From Pirellulales bacterium (GTDB lineage Bacteria > Planctomycetota > Planctomycetia > Pirellulales > Thermoguttaceae), in contig JAFGRD010000009.1 in the NCBI GenBank assembly GCA_016935315.1, positions 48,239 to 112,238 on the forward strand: a stretch of 64,000 bases of DNA, read 5' to 3'. A model generated the notes under the pieces. It did no database searches and was not told the origin of the DNA. It worked only from the letters and a program-made list of their open reading frames with translations. Numbering within the stretch: position 1 is the first letter of the stretch; every line of letters starts with the position of its first letter. The position numbers were made by a program, and so were the translations under genes. Below are positions 26,453 through 35,679 of the stretch, one piece after another.

Positions 26453-28030
26453 ATGAACGAACTCCGCGAAGAGTGCGGCGTCGCCGCCATCTACCATTTG
26501 CCGGGCCCGGGCGTCAGCCCCCTCTGCCCGGTGCAGGGACCCGAAGAGGTTTCGCGACTGATGCCGCGGATGTTGCTGGACATCCAGAACCGGGGCCAGC
26601 TTGCCGCCGGAATGACCACCTACAATCCCGATCGGAACCAACTGATCGACACCCACAAGGAAGTCGGTAGTGTCAGCGAGGTATTCCGCATCGGCCACCA
26701 AGGGAAGCATCTGAACCTGATGCGGGAATACGCGGGTCGGGCGGCGATCGGGCACGTCCGCTACGCCACCTGCGGGCGCGACGACCGCAGCTACGCCCAG
26801 CCCTTCGAACGCCACCACATCAAGAAGCACAAGTGGTTCAGTTTCGGCTTCAACGGCCAACTGGCCAACTACGGCGAGCTGCGCAACGAGCTGCTCGGCG
26901 ACAACAACAACTACCTTTCCCGCGAAACCGACACCGAAATCATCATGCACCAGCTCTGCACGGCGCTGTCCTCGGACCGGCACCCGTCGCTGCTGGAGGT
27001 CTGCGGCCGGTTGGCCCGCAAGTTCGACGGGGCCTACAGCCTGGTGTTCCTTGATGCCCTGGGCAACATGATGGTCGTCCGGGATCCACTGGGAATCAAG
27101 CCGCTCAGCTACGCCATCGAGGGTCCGCTGTTCGCCGCTGCCAGCGAAACGGTGGCGCTGATGAATCTGGGCTTCGCGCAGGACAACATCCAGTCGCTGC
27201 CGCCGGGACACGCGGCGATCGTCAGCAACGGGCAGTTTCGCGTGGAATCGTTCGCGCCCAGCCCCCATCGGGCCCATTGTTTCTTCGAGTGGGTCTATTT
27301 TTCCAACGTCGCCAGCACGCTCGACGGCCGCAGCGTCTACCTGGCCCGCAAGGCATTGGGCGAAGAGCTGGCCCGCCTGGAAACCGTGTCCATCGACGAG
27401 GACACGATCGTGGTGCCCGTGCCCGACACCAGCAAGGCCGCGGCCGACGCGATGGCCTACGCCCTGAAGATCCCCAGCGTCGAGGGGCTGATCCGCAACC
27501 GCTACAGCGGCCGCACGTTCATCGACGGCGGCAGCGCCCGCGAGGGCAAGGCCCAGACGAAATACACCCCGCTGCGCGATCTGCTGGAGGGTAAACGGGT
27601 GTTGCTGGTCGAGGATTCGATCGTTCGCGGGACCACGCTGAAGATGTTGCTGGCCCGGCTGCGCCGCGTGGGACACCCGCGAGAGATCCACGTCCGGGTG
27701 GCCTGCCCGCCGATCATCTCGCCCTGTTTCTACGGCATCGACATGTCGACCTTCAGCGAGCTGTTGGCCCCGCATTATCTCCAGGGCGGCCCGATGACGC
27801 CGCAGATCGAGGCCAAGATGGCGGCCGAGTTGGAGGCCGATTCGCTCCGCTATTTGCCGGTCGAGGCGGTGGCCCGGGCGATCGGTTTCGACGCCAGTGA
27901 CCTGTGCCAGGCCTGTATCACCGGCGACTATCCGACGCCCTGCGGCCGGAAGCTGGCCGACATCGCCCTGGAAAACGACCGCAACCGCATCGCGGGAAGG
28001 ACGTACGAGGCGGTGGGTGGAGGCAGCTAG
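26453..28030 (+). CDS. purF: Amidophosphoribosyltransferase
   Basis: A 525-residue enzyme catalysing the first committed step of purine synthesis, PRPP plus glutamine to phosphoribosylamine. The N-terminal Ntn glutaminase has its nucleophile at Cys8 (EECGVAAIY) after a short propeptide, and conserved GHVRYAT and NGQLANY. The PRPP motif [13 protein letters not shown] is near residue 385. Cysteines in [10 protein letters not shown] and [13 protein letters not shown] suggest the iron-sulfur-containing Bacillus type. The gene is divergent from proB and its stop overlaps the stop of the convergent SHD1 gene in a CTAG palindrome at 28027-28030. Confidence 0.9.
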   Translation: MNELREECGVAAIYHLPGPGVSPLCPVQGPEEVSRLMPRMLLDIQNRGQLAAGMTTYNPDRNQLIDTHKEVGSVSEVFRIGHQGKHLNLMREYAGRAAIGHVRYATCGRDDRSYAQPFERHHIKKHKWFSFGFNGQLANYGELRNELLGDNNNYLSRETDTEIIMHQLCTALSSDRHPSLLEVCGRLARKFDGAYSLVFLDALGNMMVVRDPLGIKPLSYAIEGPLFAAASETVALMNLGFAQDNIQSLPPGHAAIVSNGQFRVESFAPSPHRAHCFFEWVYFSNVASTLDGRSVYLARKALGEELARLETVSIDEDTIVVPVPDTSKAAADAMAYALKIPSVEGLIRNRYSGRTFIDGGSAREGKAQTKYTPLRDLLEGKRVLLVEDSIVRGTTLKMLLARLRRVGHPREIHVRVACPPIISPCFYGIDMSTFSELLAPHYLQGGPMTPQIEAKMAAELEADSLRYLPVEAVARAIGFDASDLCQACITGDYPTPCGRKLADIALENDRNRIAGRTYEAVGGGS

Positions 28031-29364
28031 CGAAGAGCCTGTAAAGCCCTCAGGTCGCGCAGCAGTTGCTCAATCCGGCGGTGAACGGCGTAGGTCTGCG
28101 TGATGCTTAGCGCTTGACCGTTGGCGGCCGGACGAATCGTGCCGCGGCCGCCGACCTGGTCCCACGAGGTAGGATAGACCGTCTGGGTGACGGCCGCCGC
28201 CAGCTCGCCCAGGTTGCCGCGGAGCCGCAGATCGCCGACGGGATAGTCTACCGTGGTCATCTTGGCCGCCGCCTGCTGCGGGCTGGTGATCAGCACGCCG
28301 TTGCCCTCGACGATCCAGGTAAGGTCATGTTGTGGCAGCATCAGGTCCAGCAGGTCGGCCACGGGGACGTGCCTCATGTTGGCCGAGAACTTGGCGGATG
28401 CCCCTGCGCCGACGTCCTTGGCGCCGTCCGGATCGAGTTTAATGTCGAGATGGTGTTGGCTTGCCAGAAAGCCGATCACGTCGGACAACGGCACCTGGGC
28501 GAACTCGGCCACGGCAGGCTCTCGCAGGGCCCGCGTGGTGGGCGTTTCGCGAGGGCCGCCTCGCGGGGCTTTGTCTTTCGGGCCGCCGACGACCGGCCGC
28601 AACTGTTGGGCAAAATCCTTCTCGATCTGCCGATGCACGCGGTAGCTCTGGCTGATCAGCAGCGCGCCGGACGAGAGGGCCACGCCGCAACCCGGCCCGC
28701 CCACCTGGGCCCAACTGCTGGCCGCCACGCGCTGGGACAACTGTTGCAGCACCACGTCGGGCCTTGCCGCGCCGACTAGCGCGTAGACGCGTGTCTGCAA
28801 CGAGCGCGACTCCGCCTCGGGCGTGGTGATCAGCAGCACGCCGTTGCGGACCAGCCAGGTCAGGCCCGCCGGCCCCAGCGTGGCGTCGAGCGCCGCGGCC
28901 AGGGGCGTGTCGGCATGGTTGGCGCTGATGCGAACCGCATCGCTAAAGCCCACTGCGGCCAGCGCCGTTCGATCGAGAAACACGTCGATCTCGTGATGTC
29001 GCTCGATCTGAGCCAGCATCTCGCCCAGTGGCGCATTGTCGAGAGCGAGCTTGGTCGGATGGGTCAAGGCCTCTTCGACGGTCGTGAATGGGGCCCCTTT
29101 AACCCTGGCCTGCCTCTGCATTTTCCGGGCTACCGTCGCCCGCAGGTTTTTCAGGTAGAGCTGGTCTTGCCGACTGAGTTCGGAGATGGGCACGCGCACG
29201 GTCTTGCCGTTGGCCTTCTTCAGGCTGATCTCCTTCATTCCGTGGTCGATCAATTCGGCTTCCACGCTGAACCGGCCGGTCTTGTCGGTCCAGCGGCGCA
29301 CGGCCGCCGTCGCGGGCGTGGCCAACAAGGCGGCGAGCAGGACCAAGGGCAGAAGCCTTTTCAT
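28027..29364 (-). CDS. Secreted SHD1-domain protein with secretin-like N-domain repeats
   Basis: About 445 residues from the ATG at 29364, which gives a clean signal peptide ending in ATA. Just after it comes an SHD1 (Sla1 homology) domain, [20 protein letters not shown] and then [14 protein letters not shown]. This domain is typical of planctomycete secreted proteins. Two similar units follow, each starting with a short amphipathic helix ([40 protein letters not shown]) and ending with GVLLITTP or GVLITSP. They resemble STN/secretin N-domains. Each is followed by a SW-QVGG segment and an [12 protein letters not shown] or [12 protein letters not shown] strand-helix. The duplication is clear; the function is unknown. 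Confidence 0.7.
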   Translation of the reverse strand: MKRLLPLVLLAALLATPATAAVRRWTDKTGRFSVEAELIDHGMKEISLKKANGKTVRVPISELSRQDQLYLKNLRATVARKMQRQARVKGAPFTTVEEALTHPTKLALDNAPLGEMLAQIERHHEIDVFLDRTALAAVGFSDAVRISANHADTPLAAALDATLGPAGLTWLVRNGVLLITTPEAESRSLQTRVYALVGAARPDVVLQQLSQRVAASSWAQVGGPGCGVALSSGALLISQSYRVHRQIEKDFAQQLRPVVGGPKDKAPRGGPRETPTTRALREPAVAEFAQVPLSDVIGFLASQHHLDIKLDPDGAKDVGAGASAKFSANMRHVPVADLLDLMLPQHDLTWIVEGNGVLITSPQQAAAKMTTVDYPVGDLRLRGNLGELAAAVTQTVYPTSWDQVGGRGTIRPAANGQALSITQTYAVHRRIEQLLRDLRALQALR

Positions 29365-29475
29365 GAGATTGCCTCGACTGGGTCTGTGGGCGGGGATTTC
29401 ATAACACGGAGCAATCCAGCTACCGTCTTGCGACATCGGCTGCCGTTGTCCGCCGCGATGCCGTCGTTTTCTACT

Positions 29476-29919
29476 TTACGGCTGCCTGGTCGGCGGCGTG
29501 CGGGGAGAAGTGGGTGCCGGCGAGCTCGGCGGAACCGTCAACGGCGGTGAGGGCGGTGGTGAGGTCGCAGGCGGAATGGTCGCCTCGGGCCCCGCGCCGG
29601 CATCCGGCTGCGATTCGGTGCTGGGCTTCGGGGCCCAGGTGACGGCCATGGCCTTGCCGGGCCCCGTGTAGACGTGGTATACCACGCCATCGTAGATGGC
29701 CGTGTGCCAGTGCTTGGCTTTGAGGACTTCCTCGTCCAGCGCGGTCTGTTCTTCCATCAGCCGTTGCGCGACCTTCCGCTCGACCAGCTCGTTGAATTGC
29801 GATTCCGTGATGGTGACTGTCTTCTCGGCCGGCGGGACGGCGGTCTTCTGCTGTGCCTGAACGGTCAGGTAGCCGGCCAGCGGCAGGATGATGACGGCCA
29901 ACAGTCCGATACGTTTCAT
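29476..29919 (-). CDS. Small secreted protein with proline-rich tail
   Basis: A 147-residue hypothetical protein. The ATG at 29919 has GGGAGG eight bases upstream and gives a signal peptide ending in VQA. A short charged helix (about 35-70) and an aromatic segment (HWHTAIYDGVVYHVYTGPGK) follow, then a tail of about 50 residues rich in Pro, Ser and Thr. The tail could span the cell envelope. No family was recognised. A half copy of the dispersed element lies 23 bp upstream of the start. Confidence 0.6.
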   Translation of the reverse strand: MKRIGLLAVIILPLAGYLTVQAQQKTAVPPAEKTVTITESQFNELVERKVAQRLMEEQTALDEEVLKAKHWHTAIYDGVVYHVYTGPGKAMAVTWAPKPSTESQPDAGAGPEATIPPATSPPPSPPLTVPPSSPAPTSPRTPPTRQP

Positions 29920-29942
29920 GGTCTGTTCCTCCCGAGATTCTC

Positions 29943-29990
29943 TTGATGTTTGCATTGTGAATGATCAAGGCCAACCAACGGAAACGCGGC
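29943..29990. repeat. Dispersed palindromic element, copy 4 (half)
   Basis: The TTGATGTTTGCATTGTGAATGATCAAGGCC end and one arm (CCAACGGA) are kept; the other half is missing. It sits 23 bp upstream of the small secreted protein's start codon. Confidence 0.8.
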
Positions 29991-30180
29991 CTTTTATAGC
30001 ATAGCTCCGTGGTGCGGGCAAGTCGCGCCGATTCTGACCGGAGCCTTGGATTGCCGCCGCGCGTCACTGCTCAAGTACGCCCGATTTGTTCTCATGCGAG
30101 TCCCAAGCGGAACGGGCATCACCAGGGGCAGTTCCATCTTCTCTCCGCTGCGCTGTGCGAAAACTGGAACAGTCTCCAAG

Positions 30181-30777
30181 CTATTCATGTACACGCCCCT
30201 CGCTGCGGCCGGATCGTCTTATTGACGGGTCCTTTTGCAGCAGCAACTCAAGGTAACTGCGCCGTTGGCTGCCGCGGAGTTGCAGGCTTTCGGCCAGCGA
30301 GGCGATGCAGACCTTGGCCGCTTCGACCTGGTCTTCCTCGACGACCAGCTCCAGCTCGGCGAACGTGCCCAGCCGTTGGACGTCGTCCAGTGAGCCTTCC
30401 ACGCGCCGGCCCTGCCAGAGGATCTCGACCTTGCGGCGCGACTTGTGGACTTCGGCCACCGGCACGAACCCCAGCACGTCCAACAGCCCCGTCCACGCCT
30501 TGGCCGATTCCTCCCCGGCCGCCAGCGGCAACTCGATCTCGCGGCGGGTCTTCGTGGTCCGATCGATCTTCGGCCCCTTGTAGGTGATGAAGTTGGCCGT
30601 GCCCTTGCGGCGAATCCGCAAGGCCTCGTCGGTCTCGGCGAAATCGCGGCCCGGATGGGCGAAGTAGAGATCGACCTCCGACTGCGGCCTGCCCGGCGCA
30701 AAGCCCATCGACGCCAATCGCTGCTGCAAGGCGGCCATGTCGGCCACCGGATATTTCAGTTCGACTTCGTATTGCAT
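30181..30777 (-). CDS. CYTH-domain protein (class IV adenylate cyclase CyaB-like)
   Basis: A 198-residue protein opening with the ExExK motif (EVELK, 4-8). Further tunnel residues are visible: DLYFAHPGRDF, ALRIRRKG, YKGPKIDRTTKTRREIE and a late FAELELVVEED. CYTH enzymes act on triphosphorylated substrates: class IV adenylate cyclase, thiamine triphosphatase or inorganic triphosphatase. The length and the pattern favour the CyaB-like subgroup, but the reaction cannot be fixed from sequence. A GC-rich gap of 72 bp separates it from dinB upstream on the same strand. Confidence 0.8.
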   Translation of the reverse strand: MQYEVELKYPVADMAALQQRLASMGFAPGRPQSEVDLYFAHPGRDFAETDEALRIRRKGTANFITYKGPKIDRTTKTRREIELPLAAGEESAKAWTGLLDVLGFVPVAEVHKSRRKVEILWQGRRVEGSLDDVQRLGTFAELELVVEEDQVEAAKVCIASLAESLQLRGSQRRSYLELLLQKDPSIRRSGRSEGRVHE

Positions 30778-30849
30778 GACGGTCTCGTGAGATGTGGAGT
30801 ACCAAGCCGCGAGCGACTTCTGGGCGTTCGGCCTTTCGTTGATCGCCCG

Positions 30850-32031
30850 TCATTCGTCCTCTTCGCTTCCGCCTTTCCGTCGCATTGCCCCGGCTCGGCC
30901 GATGGCGGAGCGGCCGTAGCGATCCTGAATGGCGTCGGTGACCGCGTCGAGTTGGGTTTGACGCCGCTGTCCGGCCACATCGAACAGCGGCCGTTGGGTC
31001 TCGCCCGAGCCGTCCAGGCCGCTGACGCCCATGCCCAGCAGGCGGACCGGCGGATGGGCAGCCGGTAGACGCGAGGTGAGCATTTCGACGGCGGCCTGCC
31101 AGAGCTCGTCGGTGGCGTGGGTCGGCTCGCCGAGCGTCTGGCTTCGCGTGATCGTGCGGAAATCGGCGAAGCGGACCTTCAGTTGCACGGTGCGACCGCG
31201 CAAGCCGTGGCGGCGCAAACGCCGGGCGACCTGCCCGGTCAGCTCCAGCAACCACGCCCGCAGCACCTCGCGGTCCGCGACGTCGATCGCGAAGGTGGTT
31301 TCGTGCGAAATCGACTTGGCCTGGTGGTCGGGCACGACGGTGCGATCGTCGAGGCCGTGGGCCAGTTGCCAGAGGTGCCGGCCGGCGCTGCCGAACCGCG
31401 CGCGCAGCACGTCGATCGGCAATCGGCGCAACTGCCCGACCGTGCGGACGCCCAGCTTCTGAAGCGATCGGTCGGCCACCTTGCCCACGCCCCAAAGCCG
31501 CCCCACCGGCAAGGGATCGAGGAATTCCTGAGCCCGGTCGGGCTGGACGACGACGAAGCCGTCGGGCTTGTTCAGGTCGCTGGCGATCTTCGCCAGAAAC
31601 TTGTTCGGCGCCACGCCCACCGAAGCCACCAGCCGCAACTCGTCGCGGATCTCCGTCTTGATCTTACGCCCGATCTCGGCGGGCAAGCCGAAAAGCCCCA
31701 CGCTGCCGCGGACATCCAGAAAGGCCTCGTCCAGCGACAGCGGCTCGACCAGGGGCGTGTAACGCTCGAAGATCCCGCGGATCCGACGCGACACCTCGGC
31801 GTAGCGGTCCAGACGCGGCCGAATGAACACGGCCTGGGGACAATTCCGCCGGGCCGTGGCCGAGGGCATGGCACTATGCACGCCGAACCGGCGCGCCGCG
31901 TAGTTGGCCGCCGAAACCACGCCCCGCGCGTCGGGATCGCCGCCCACGATAACCGGGCGTCCGGCCAGTTCCGGGCGGTCCAGTTCCTCGACCGAGGCGT
32001 AGAAGGCGTCCATGTCAATGTGGAGAATCAT
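30850..32031 (-). CDS. dinB: DNA polymerase IV
   Basis: A 393-residue Y-family translesion polymerase. The N-terminus MILHIDMDAFYASVEELD carries the first catalytic Asp residues, and SLDEAFLDV contains the second acidic pair. The helix-hairpin-helix region (LWGVGKVADRSLQKLGVRTV) and the little-finger domain follow. The usual C-terminal beta-clamp peptide is not obvious: the tail is SAIGRAGAMRRKGGSEEDE. The gene is divergent from the thioredoxin-fold gene, with an AT-richer 150-bp region between them containing TATATAT-like and TATAGATATT words that could be promoters. No LexA box was recognised. Confidence 0.92.
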   Translation of the reverse strand: MILHIDMDAFYASVEELDRPELAGRPVIVGGDPDARGVVSAANYAARRFGVHSAMPSATARRNCPQAVFIRPRLDRYAEVSRRIRGIFERYTPLVEPLSLDEAFLDVRGSVGLFGLPAEIGRKIKTEIRDELRLVASVGVAPNKFLAKIASDLNKPDGFVVVQPDRAQEFLDPLPVGRLWGVGKVADRSLQKLGVRTVGQLRRLPIDVLRARFGSAGRHLWQLAHGLDDRTVVPDHQAKSISHETTFAIDVADREVLRAWLLELTGQVARRLRRHGLRGRTVQLKVRFADFRTITRSQTLGEPTHATDELWQAAVEMLTSRLPAAHPPVRLLGMGVSGLDGSGETQRPLFDVAGQRRQTQLDAVTDAIQDRYGRSAIGRAGAMRRKGGSEEDE

Positions 32032-32181
32032 CGCATCAGTAGGTAGTTATATATGGGGGTGCTTGTAGGTCGTGTGGGTGGTCGTCATTTCCCGGCATGC
32101 GCCGCACGGTAACCAATACTATAGATATTCTCTGCCAAAAAAGACCAGCGGGGCGAGGAGAATCCGTCCGGAGATAGACCC

Positions 32182-32898
32182 ATGACCAAGAGCGAGCAAG
32201 TCGACCGGCCGAACGTGCCGGCAAGTCCGGCCAGCCAGCCGGTGACACCCGTGGCCGGCCAGCCGCAACCGATCGACGAGGTGTTTCCATCGTCGGTACA
32301 ACCCGATCAGATCGATACGCGGACCCGATGGTGCAACTGGACGGTGCTGGCGATGCTCGTCCTGTGCATCTTCGTGATCACCTACTTCCGACCGTCCGGC
32401 GGGTCCGGCGGGGCGTCGGGCCCGGGTATCGGCCAGACGCTGCCGAAGCTCCATCTGGAGCCGCTGCTGGGCTCCGACGCGCCATTGAGCCTGGCCGACT
32501 TGACCGGTCGGGTGGTGCTGATCAACTTCTGGAAGGCCGACTCGGCGCCCAGCGAAGAAGCGCTGCCGCACCTGGCGGCGCTGGCCGAGAAGTTCCGCGA
32601 CCAGACTGCCTTCCGGCTGCTGTCGGTCTTCGGCAGTCCGGACGCGGGTGCCGACCGGTCGATGCTTCGCCGGCAGGTCCGGGAGATCCTCAAAAGCCAA
32701 GGCGTCGATCTGACGGTCTACTGCGACCCGGACGGGGCTAGCCGCGCGGCCGTCAGCGAGATGATCCGCGCCGACGGTCTGCCCGCCACGCTGCTGCTCG
32801 ATCGTCTTGGACGCATCCGCGGCATCTGGATCGGTTTCCGCCCCGGAATGAAGACCAGGATGAAGCAGCTTACCGCCGAGTTGTTGGCGGAAGGGTAG
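32182..32898 (+). CDS. Membrane-anchored TlpA/ResA-like thioredoxin-fold protein lacking both active cysteines
   Basis: A 238-residue protein with a proline-rich cytoplasmic N-terminus, one membrane helix (about 53-72) and an exported thioredoxin-like domain. The fold is recognisable from LADLTGRVVLINFWKADSAP, FRLLSVFG and ADGLPATLLLDRLGRIRG. Where family members have WCxPC, this protein has DSAPS, so both cysteines are serine (Ser121 and Ser124). It cannot do dithiol exchange. It may be a scaffold, or a binding protein of the redoxin fold. The conserved cis-Pro (LPATLLLD) is kept. Confidence 0.75.
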   Translation: MTKSEQVDRPNVPASPASQPVTPVAGQPQPIDEVFPSSVQPDQIDTRTRWCNWTVLAMLVLCIFVITYFRPSGGSGGASGPGIGQTLPKLHLEPLLGSDAPLSLADLTGRVVLINFWKADSAPSEEALPHLAALAEKFRDQTAFRLLSVFGSPDAGADRSMLRRQVREILKSQGVDLTVYCDPDGASRAAVSEMIRADGLPATLLLDRLGRIRGIWIGFRPGMKTRMKQLTAELLAEG

Positions 32899-32930
32899 GA
32901 CTTCCTCCCTGCCGAAGCGGCTGCATGCGG

Positions 32931-32981
32931 CGCGGGGACAGCCCCATTTTCGCTGCCCGAGAATCGGGATTGTCTCCCGCG
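32931..32981. repeat. Imperfect inverted repeat downstream of the thioredoxin-fold gene
   Basis: CGCGGGGACAGCCCCATTTTC is followed after a 9-base loop by GAATCGGGATTGTCTCCCGCG, which pairs with it with a few mismatches. It lies 33 bp after a stop codon. It could act as a terminator or be a remnant of a mobile palindrome. No second copy was noticed in the window. Confidence 0.6.
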
Positions 32982-33162
32982 GCGCCGCGCGCCGATATCG
33001 GACCGTTCCCCCTGCGCGTCCACGGCAGAGCGTCGACTTCGACCCGCGCGTTCGCTATACTCGGTGGCTGTCAGCTCGGGCCGTCGGGCCCTCGAATCGG
33101 GTCCGCGAATCGGGCCCGCGCACAGCGGAGCGAACCATCGTGTTCCACGGGGGAGAACCAGC

Positions 33163-35520
33163 ATGATCCGACAAACAGTCTTTTCGATGCTGTTGGTGGC
33201 CGCTTCTGCGGCCGCGGCAGCCGGCCAATCGAACGAAAACCTTCTCGTCGGAGGCGACTTTGAAGAGGGGCTCTCCGGCTGGAGCGAGTTCTGGACTCGC
33301 ACGCCGGGCGGGCAGGTGACGCTGGACGCCGGACTGCGGCACGGCGGGCGGCAATCGGCGCGGATCGAGCACACCGGCACCCGCGACTGGAGCTTTCAGC
33401 AACAGAAGCCGCTGCAGGTTGTGCCCGGCCAAATCTACGAACTGGGCGGCTTCGTCCGCCTCGACGGCGAAGGCAGCGCGACGCTCTGCGTGACCTTGCG
33501 CGGCGCCGGCGATCGCGTGCTCGATTGGTCGTTTGGCGGGCGCAGCACGCAGGCCACGCCGTGGCGCCGTCTTCGCTGCCGCTTCATCATCCCGCCCGGT
33601 GCGGAGACGATCCAGCCGCGGCTGATCGGCCAGGGGCCGGCCAAGGTCTGGTTCGACGACGCGCGGCTCGTGTTGACCGCAACGCTCGACCAGCTCCGTG
33701 CGAAGGACCTGCCCGAGAAAGTCGATCTTGTCCGGGGCGATCTCCAGCTTACCTTCCACGTGGCCGGCGCCGCGCTGTCGGTGGTTGATCGCCGCACGGG
33801 CCGGCAATGGGTGCAACCGCCGGCCCATGATTTGGTCGTGCTCGAGGCCAAACGGCACGAGCACGGCTTTCGGCTGGTGCTGCTGGAGCCGGCCGAGATG
33901 CTCCGATTCGAGGCGGCGGTCGGCTGCGAGCCCGAGCGGCCGGAAGTCGTCGTGGAGCTGTCGGCCGATGGAGAGCTGTCGCAGTCGCTGGCCTTCCCCC
34001 GGCCGTTCGTCAGCGGCAAGGGGACCTTCCTGGTCATGCCGGTCAACGAGGGCATCAGCTATCCGGTCGACGACGAGAGCCTTCCGCCGATGCACTATCA
34101 TCTCTACGGCGGGCACGGGCTGTGCATGGGCTGGTACGGCGTGACCGACGGCGAGCGGGGCATGATGACCATCGTCGAGACTCCCGACGACGCCGCGGTG
34201 CGCGTGCCCCGCCGCAACGGCCTGCTCTGCCTGGCGCCTGAGTGGATCCCGCAAAAAGGCCGCTTCGGCCCCGCGCGGCGGTTGCGCTACGTCTTCCTCG
34301 ACCGCGGCGGCTACGTGGCGATGTGCCAACGCTACCGGCAACACGCCAGGCAGACCGGCCTGCTGAAAACCATGGCCGAGAAGCGGGAGGCCAACCCCAA
34401 CGTCGATCTGCTGATCGGCGCGGTGAACGTCTGGTGCTGGGACCGCGACGCGGCGGCCATCTGTCGCGAGATGCAGGCGGTCGGCATCGGCCGCATCCTC
34501 TGGAGCCATCGCGGCGACCCCGAGGTCCTGCGGCAGCTCAATAAGATGAACGTGCTGACCAGCCGCTACGACATCTACCAGGACGTAATGAACCCGGAGC
34601 ACTTCCCAAGGCTCGGAGGCGTTCACCCCGATTGGACCACCGAAGCCTGGCCCGACGACCTGATGATCGGCGCCGACGGCCAACGGATCCGCGGCTGGCA
34701 GGTCAAGGCGAAGGACGGCGAGATGATTCCCTGCGGCGTGCTCTGCGACATGCGGGCGGTGGATTACGCCCGGCGACGGATCCCGGCCGAGTTGGAGACC
34801 CACGCCTACCGCTGCCGCTTCATCGACACCACCACCGCGTCTTCCTGGCGCGAGTGCTATCACGAGGACCACCCGGCCACGCGCAGCGACAGCCGCCGGG
34901 CCAGAATGGACCTGCTCCGCTTCGTCAGCGAGGAGTGCCACCTGGTGACCGGCAGCGAGACGGGCCACGAGGCGGCCGTGCCTTTCGTCCACTATTTCGA
35001 GGGCATGCTCAGCCTGGGGCCCTATCGCGTTCCCGACGCGGGACGGGCCATGATGAAGACCATGGACGACGTGCCCGAGCGCGTGGCCAAGTTCCAGACG
35101 GGCCACTTCTACCGCCTGCCGCTCTGGGAGCTGGTCTATCACGATTGCGTCGTGGCCCAGTGGTACTGGGGCGATTACAACAACAAACTCCCGAAGCTCT
35201 GGGACCGCCGCGATCTGTTCAACGCCCTGTACGGCACGCCGCCGATGTTCATGTTCGACCGCCGCCGCTGGCAGGACCAGAAGGACCGCTTCGTGCAGAG
35301 CTACCGGGCGACCGCCCCGATCGCCCGAGCCACCGGCTACGTCGAAATGCTCTCGCACCGCTGGCTGACCGCCGACCACGCCGTGCAGCAGACCCGCTTC
35401 GGCAACGGCGTGACCGTGACGGTCAACTTCGGCGACAAGCCGTACCCACTCGAAAACGGGACGATCCTGGAGCCGCTCGGCCGGCACGTCCGCGGGCTGG
35501 CGCCACCGGTCGATCCATGA
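33163..35520 (+). CDS. Secreted glycoside-hydrolase-like protein with N-terminal CBM-type domain
   Basis: A 785-residue protein starting at an ATG after CGGGGGAGAACCAGC, with a signal peptide (ending AAAGQ). Residues of about 25-165 (LLVGGDFEEGLSGWSEF, ending VWFDDARLVL) have the beta-sandwich pattern of CBM4/9-like sugar-binding domains. The rest looks like a DUF5696/GH101-like (beta/alpha)8 protein: VWCWDRDAAAICREM, ILWSHRG, FIDTTTAS and TGSETGHEAAVPF. Asp in FIDTT and Glu in GSETGHE are candidate catalytic acids. The target sugar is not predictable. It opens the polysaccharide-degradation region and is separated from the next gene by a dispersed element. Confidence 0.65.
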   Translation: MIRQTVFSMLLVAASAAAAAGQSNENLLVGGDFEEGLSGWSEFWTRTPGGQVTLDAGLRHGGRQSARIEHTGTRDWSFQQQKPLQVVPGQIYELGGFVRLDGEGSATLCVTLRGAGDRVLDWSFGGRSTQATPWRRLRCRFIIPPGAETIQPRLIGQGPAKVWFDDARLVLTATLDQLRAKDLPEKVDLVRGDLQLTFHVAGAALSVVDRRTGRQWVQPPAHDLVVLEAKRHEHGFRLVLLEPAEMLRFEAAVGCEPERPEVVVELSADGELSQSLAFPRPFVSGKGTFLVMPVNEGISYPVDDESLPPMHYHLYGGHGLCMGWYGVTDGERGMMTIVETPDDAAVRVPRRNGLLCLAPEWIPQKGRFGPARRLRYVFLDRGGYVAMCQRYRQHARQTGLLKTMAEKREANPNVDLLIGAVNVWCWDRDAAAICREMQAVGIGRILWSHRGDPEVLRQLNKMNVLTSRYDIYQDVMNPEHFPRLGGVHPDWTTEAWPDDLMIGADGQRIRGWQVKAKDGEMIPCGVLCDMRAVDYARRRIPAELETHAYRCRFIDTTTASSWRECYHEDHPATRSDSRRARMDLLRFVSEECHLVTGSETGHEAAVPFVHYFEGMLSLGPYRVPDAGRAMMKTMDDVPERVAKFQTGHFYRLPLWELVYHDCVVAQWYWGDYNNKLPKLWDRRDLFNALYGTPPMFMFDRRRWQDQKDRFVQSYRATAPIARATGYVEMLSHRWLTADHAVQQTRFGNGVTVTVNFGDKPYPLENGTILEPLGRHVRGLAPPVDP

Positions 35521-35555
35521 GGACTCGCAAGTGCATGCGCTGTGCCCTCGCCGCC

Positions 35556-35658
35556 TATCGATGTCTGCCTTGCGAATGGTCAAGGCCGACCAACGGGAGG
35601 CCGTAAGAATCGGGTTCCCGTTGGTCGCCCTGGCGCATTGACTATGCAAGCGTCCATA
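35556..35658. repeat. Dispersed palindromic element, copy 5 (full)
   Basis: A full but somewhat diverged copy: ATCGATGTCTGCCTTGCGAA at one end and CATTGACTATGCAAGCGTCC at the other, with arms GACCAACGGGAGG and TTCCCGTTGGTC. It lies 35 bp after one gene and ends 21 bp before the next start codon. It is the only full copy flanked by rightward genes. Confidence 0.9.
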
Positions 35659-35679
35659 ACCCCCGGAGGGACCGTTCCC

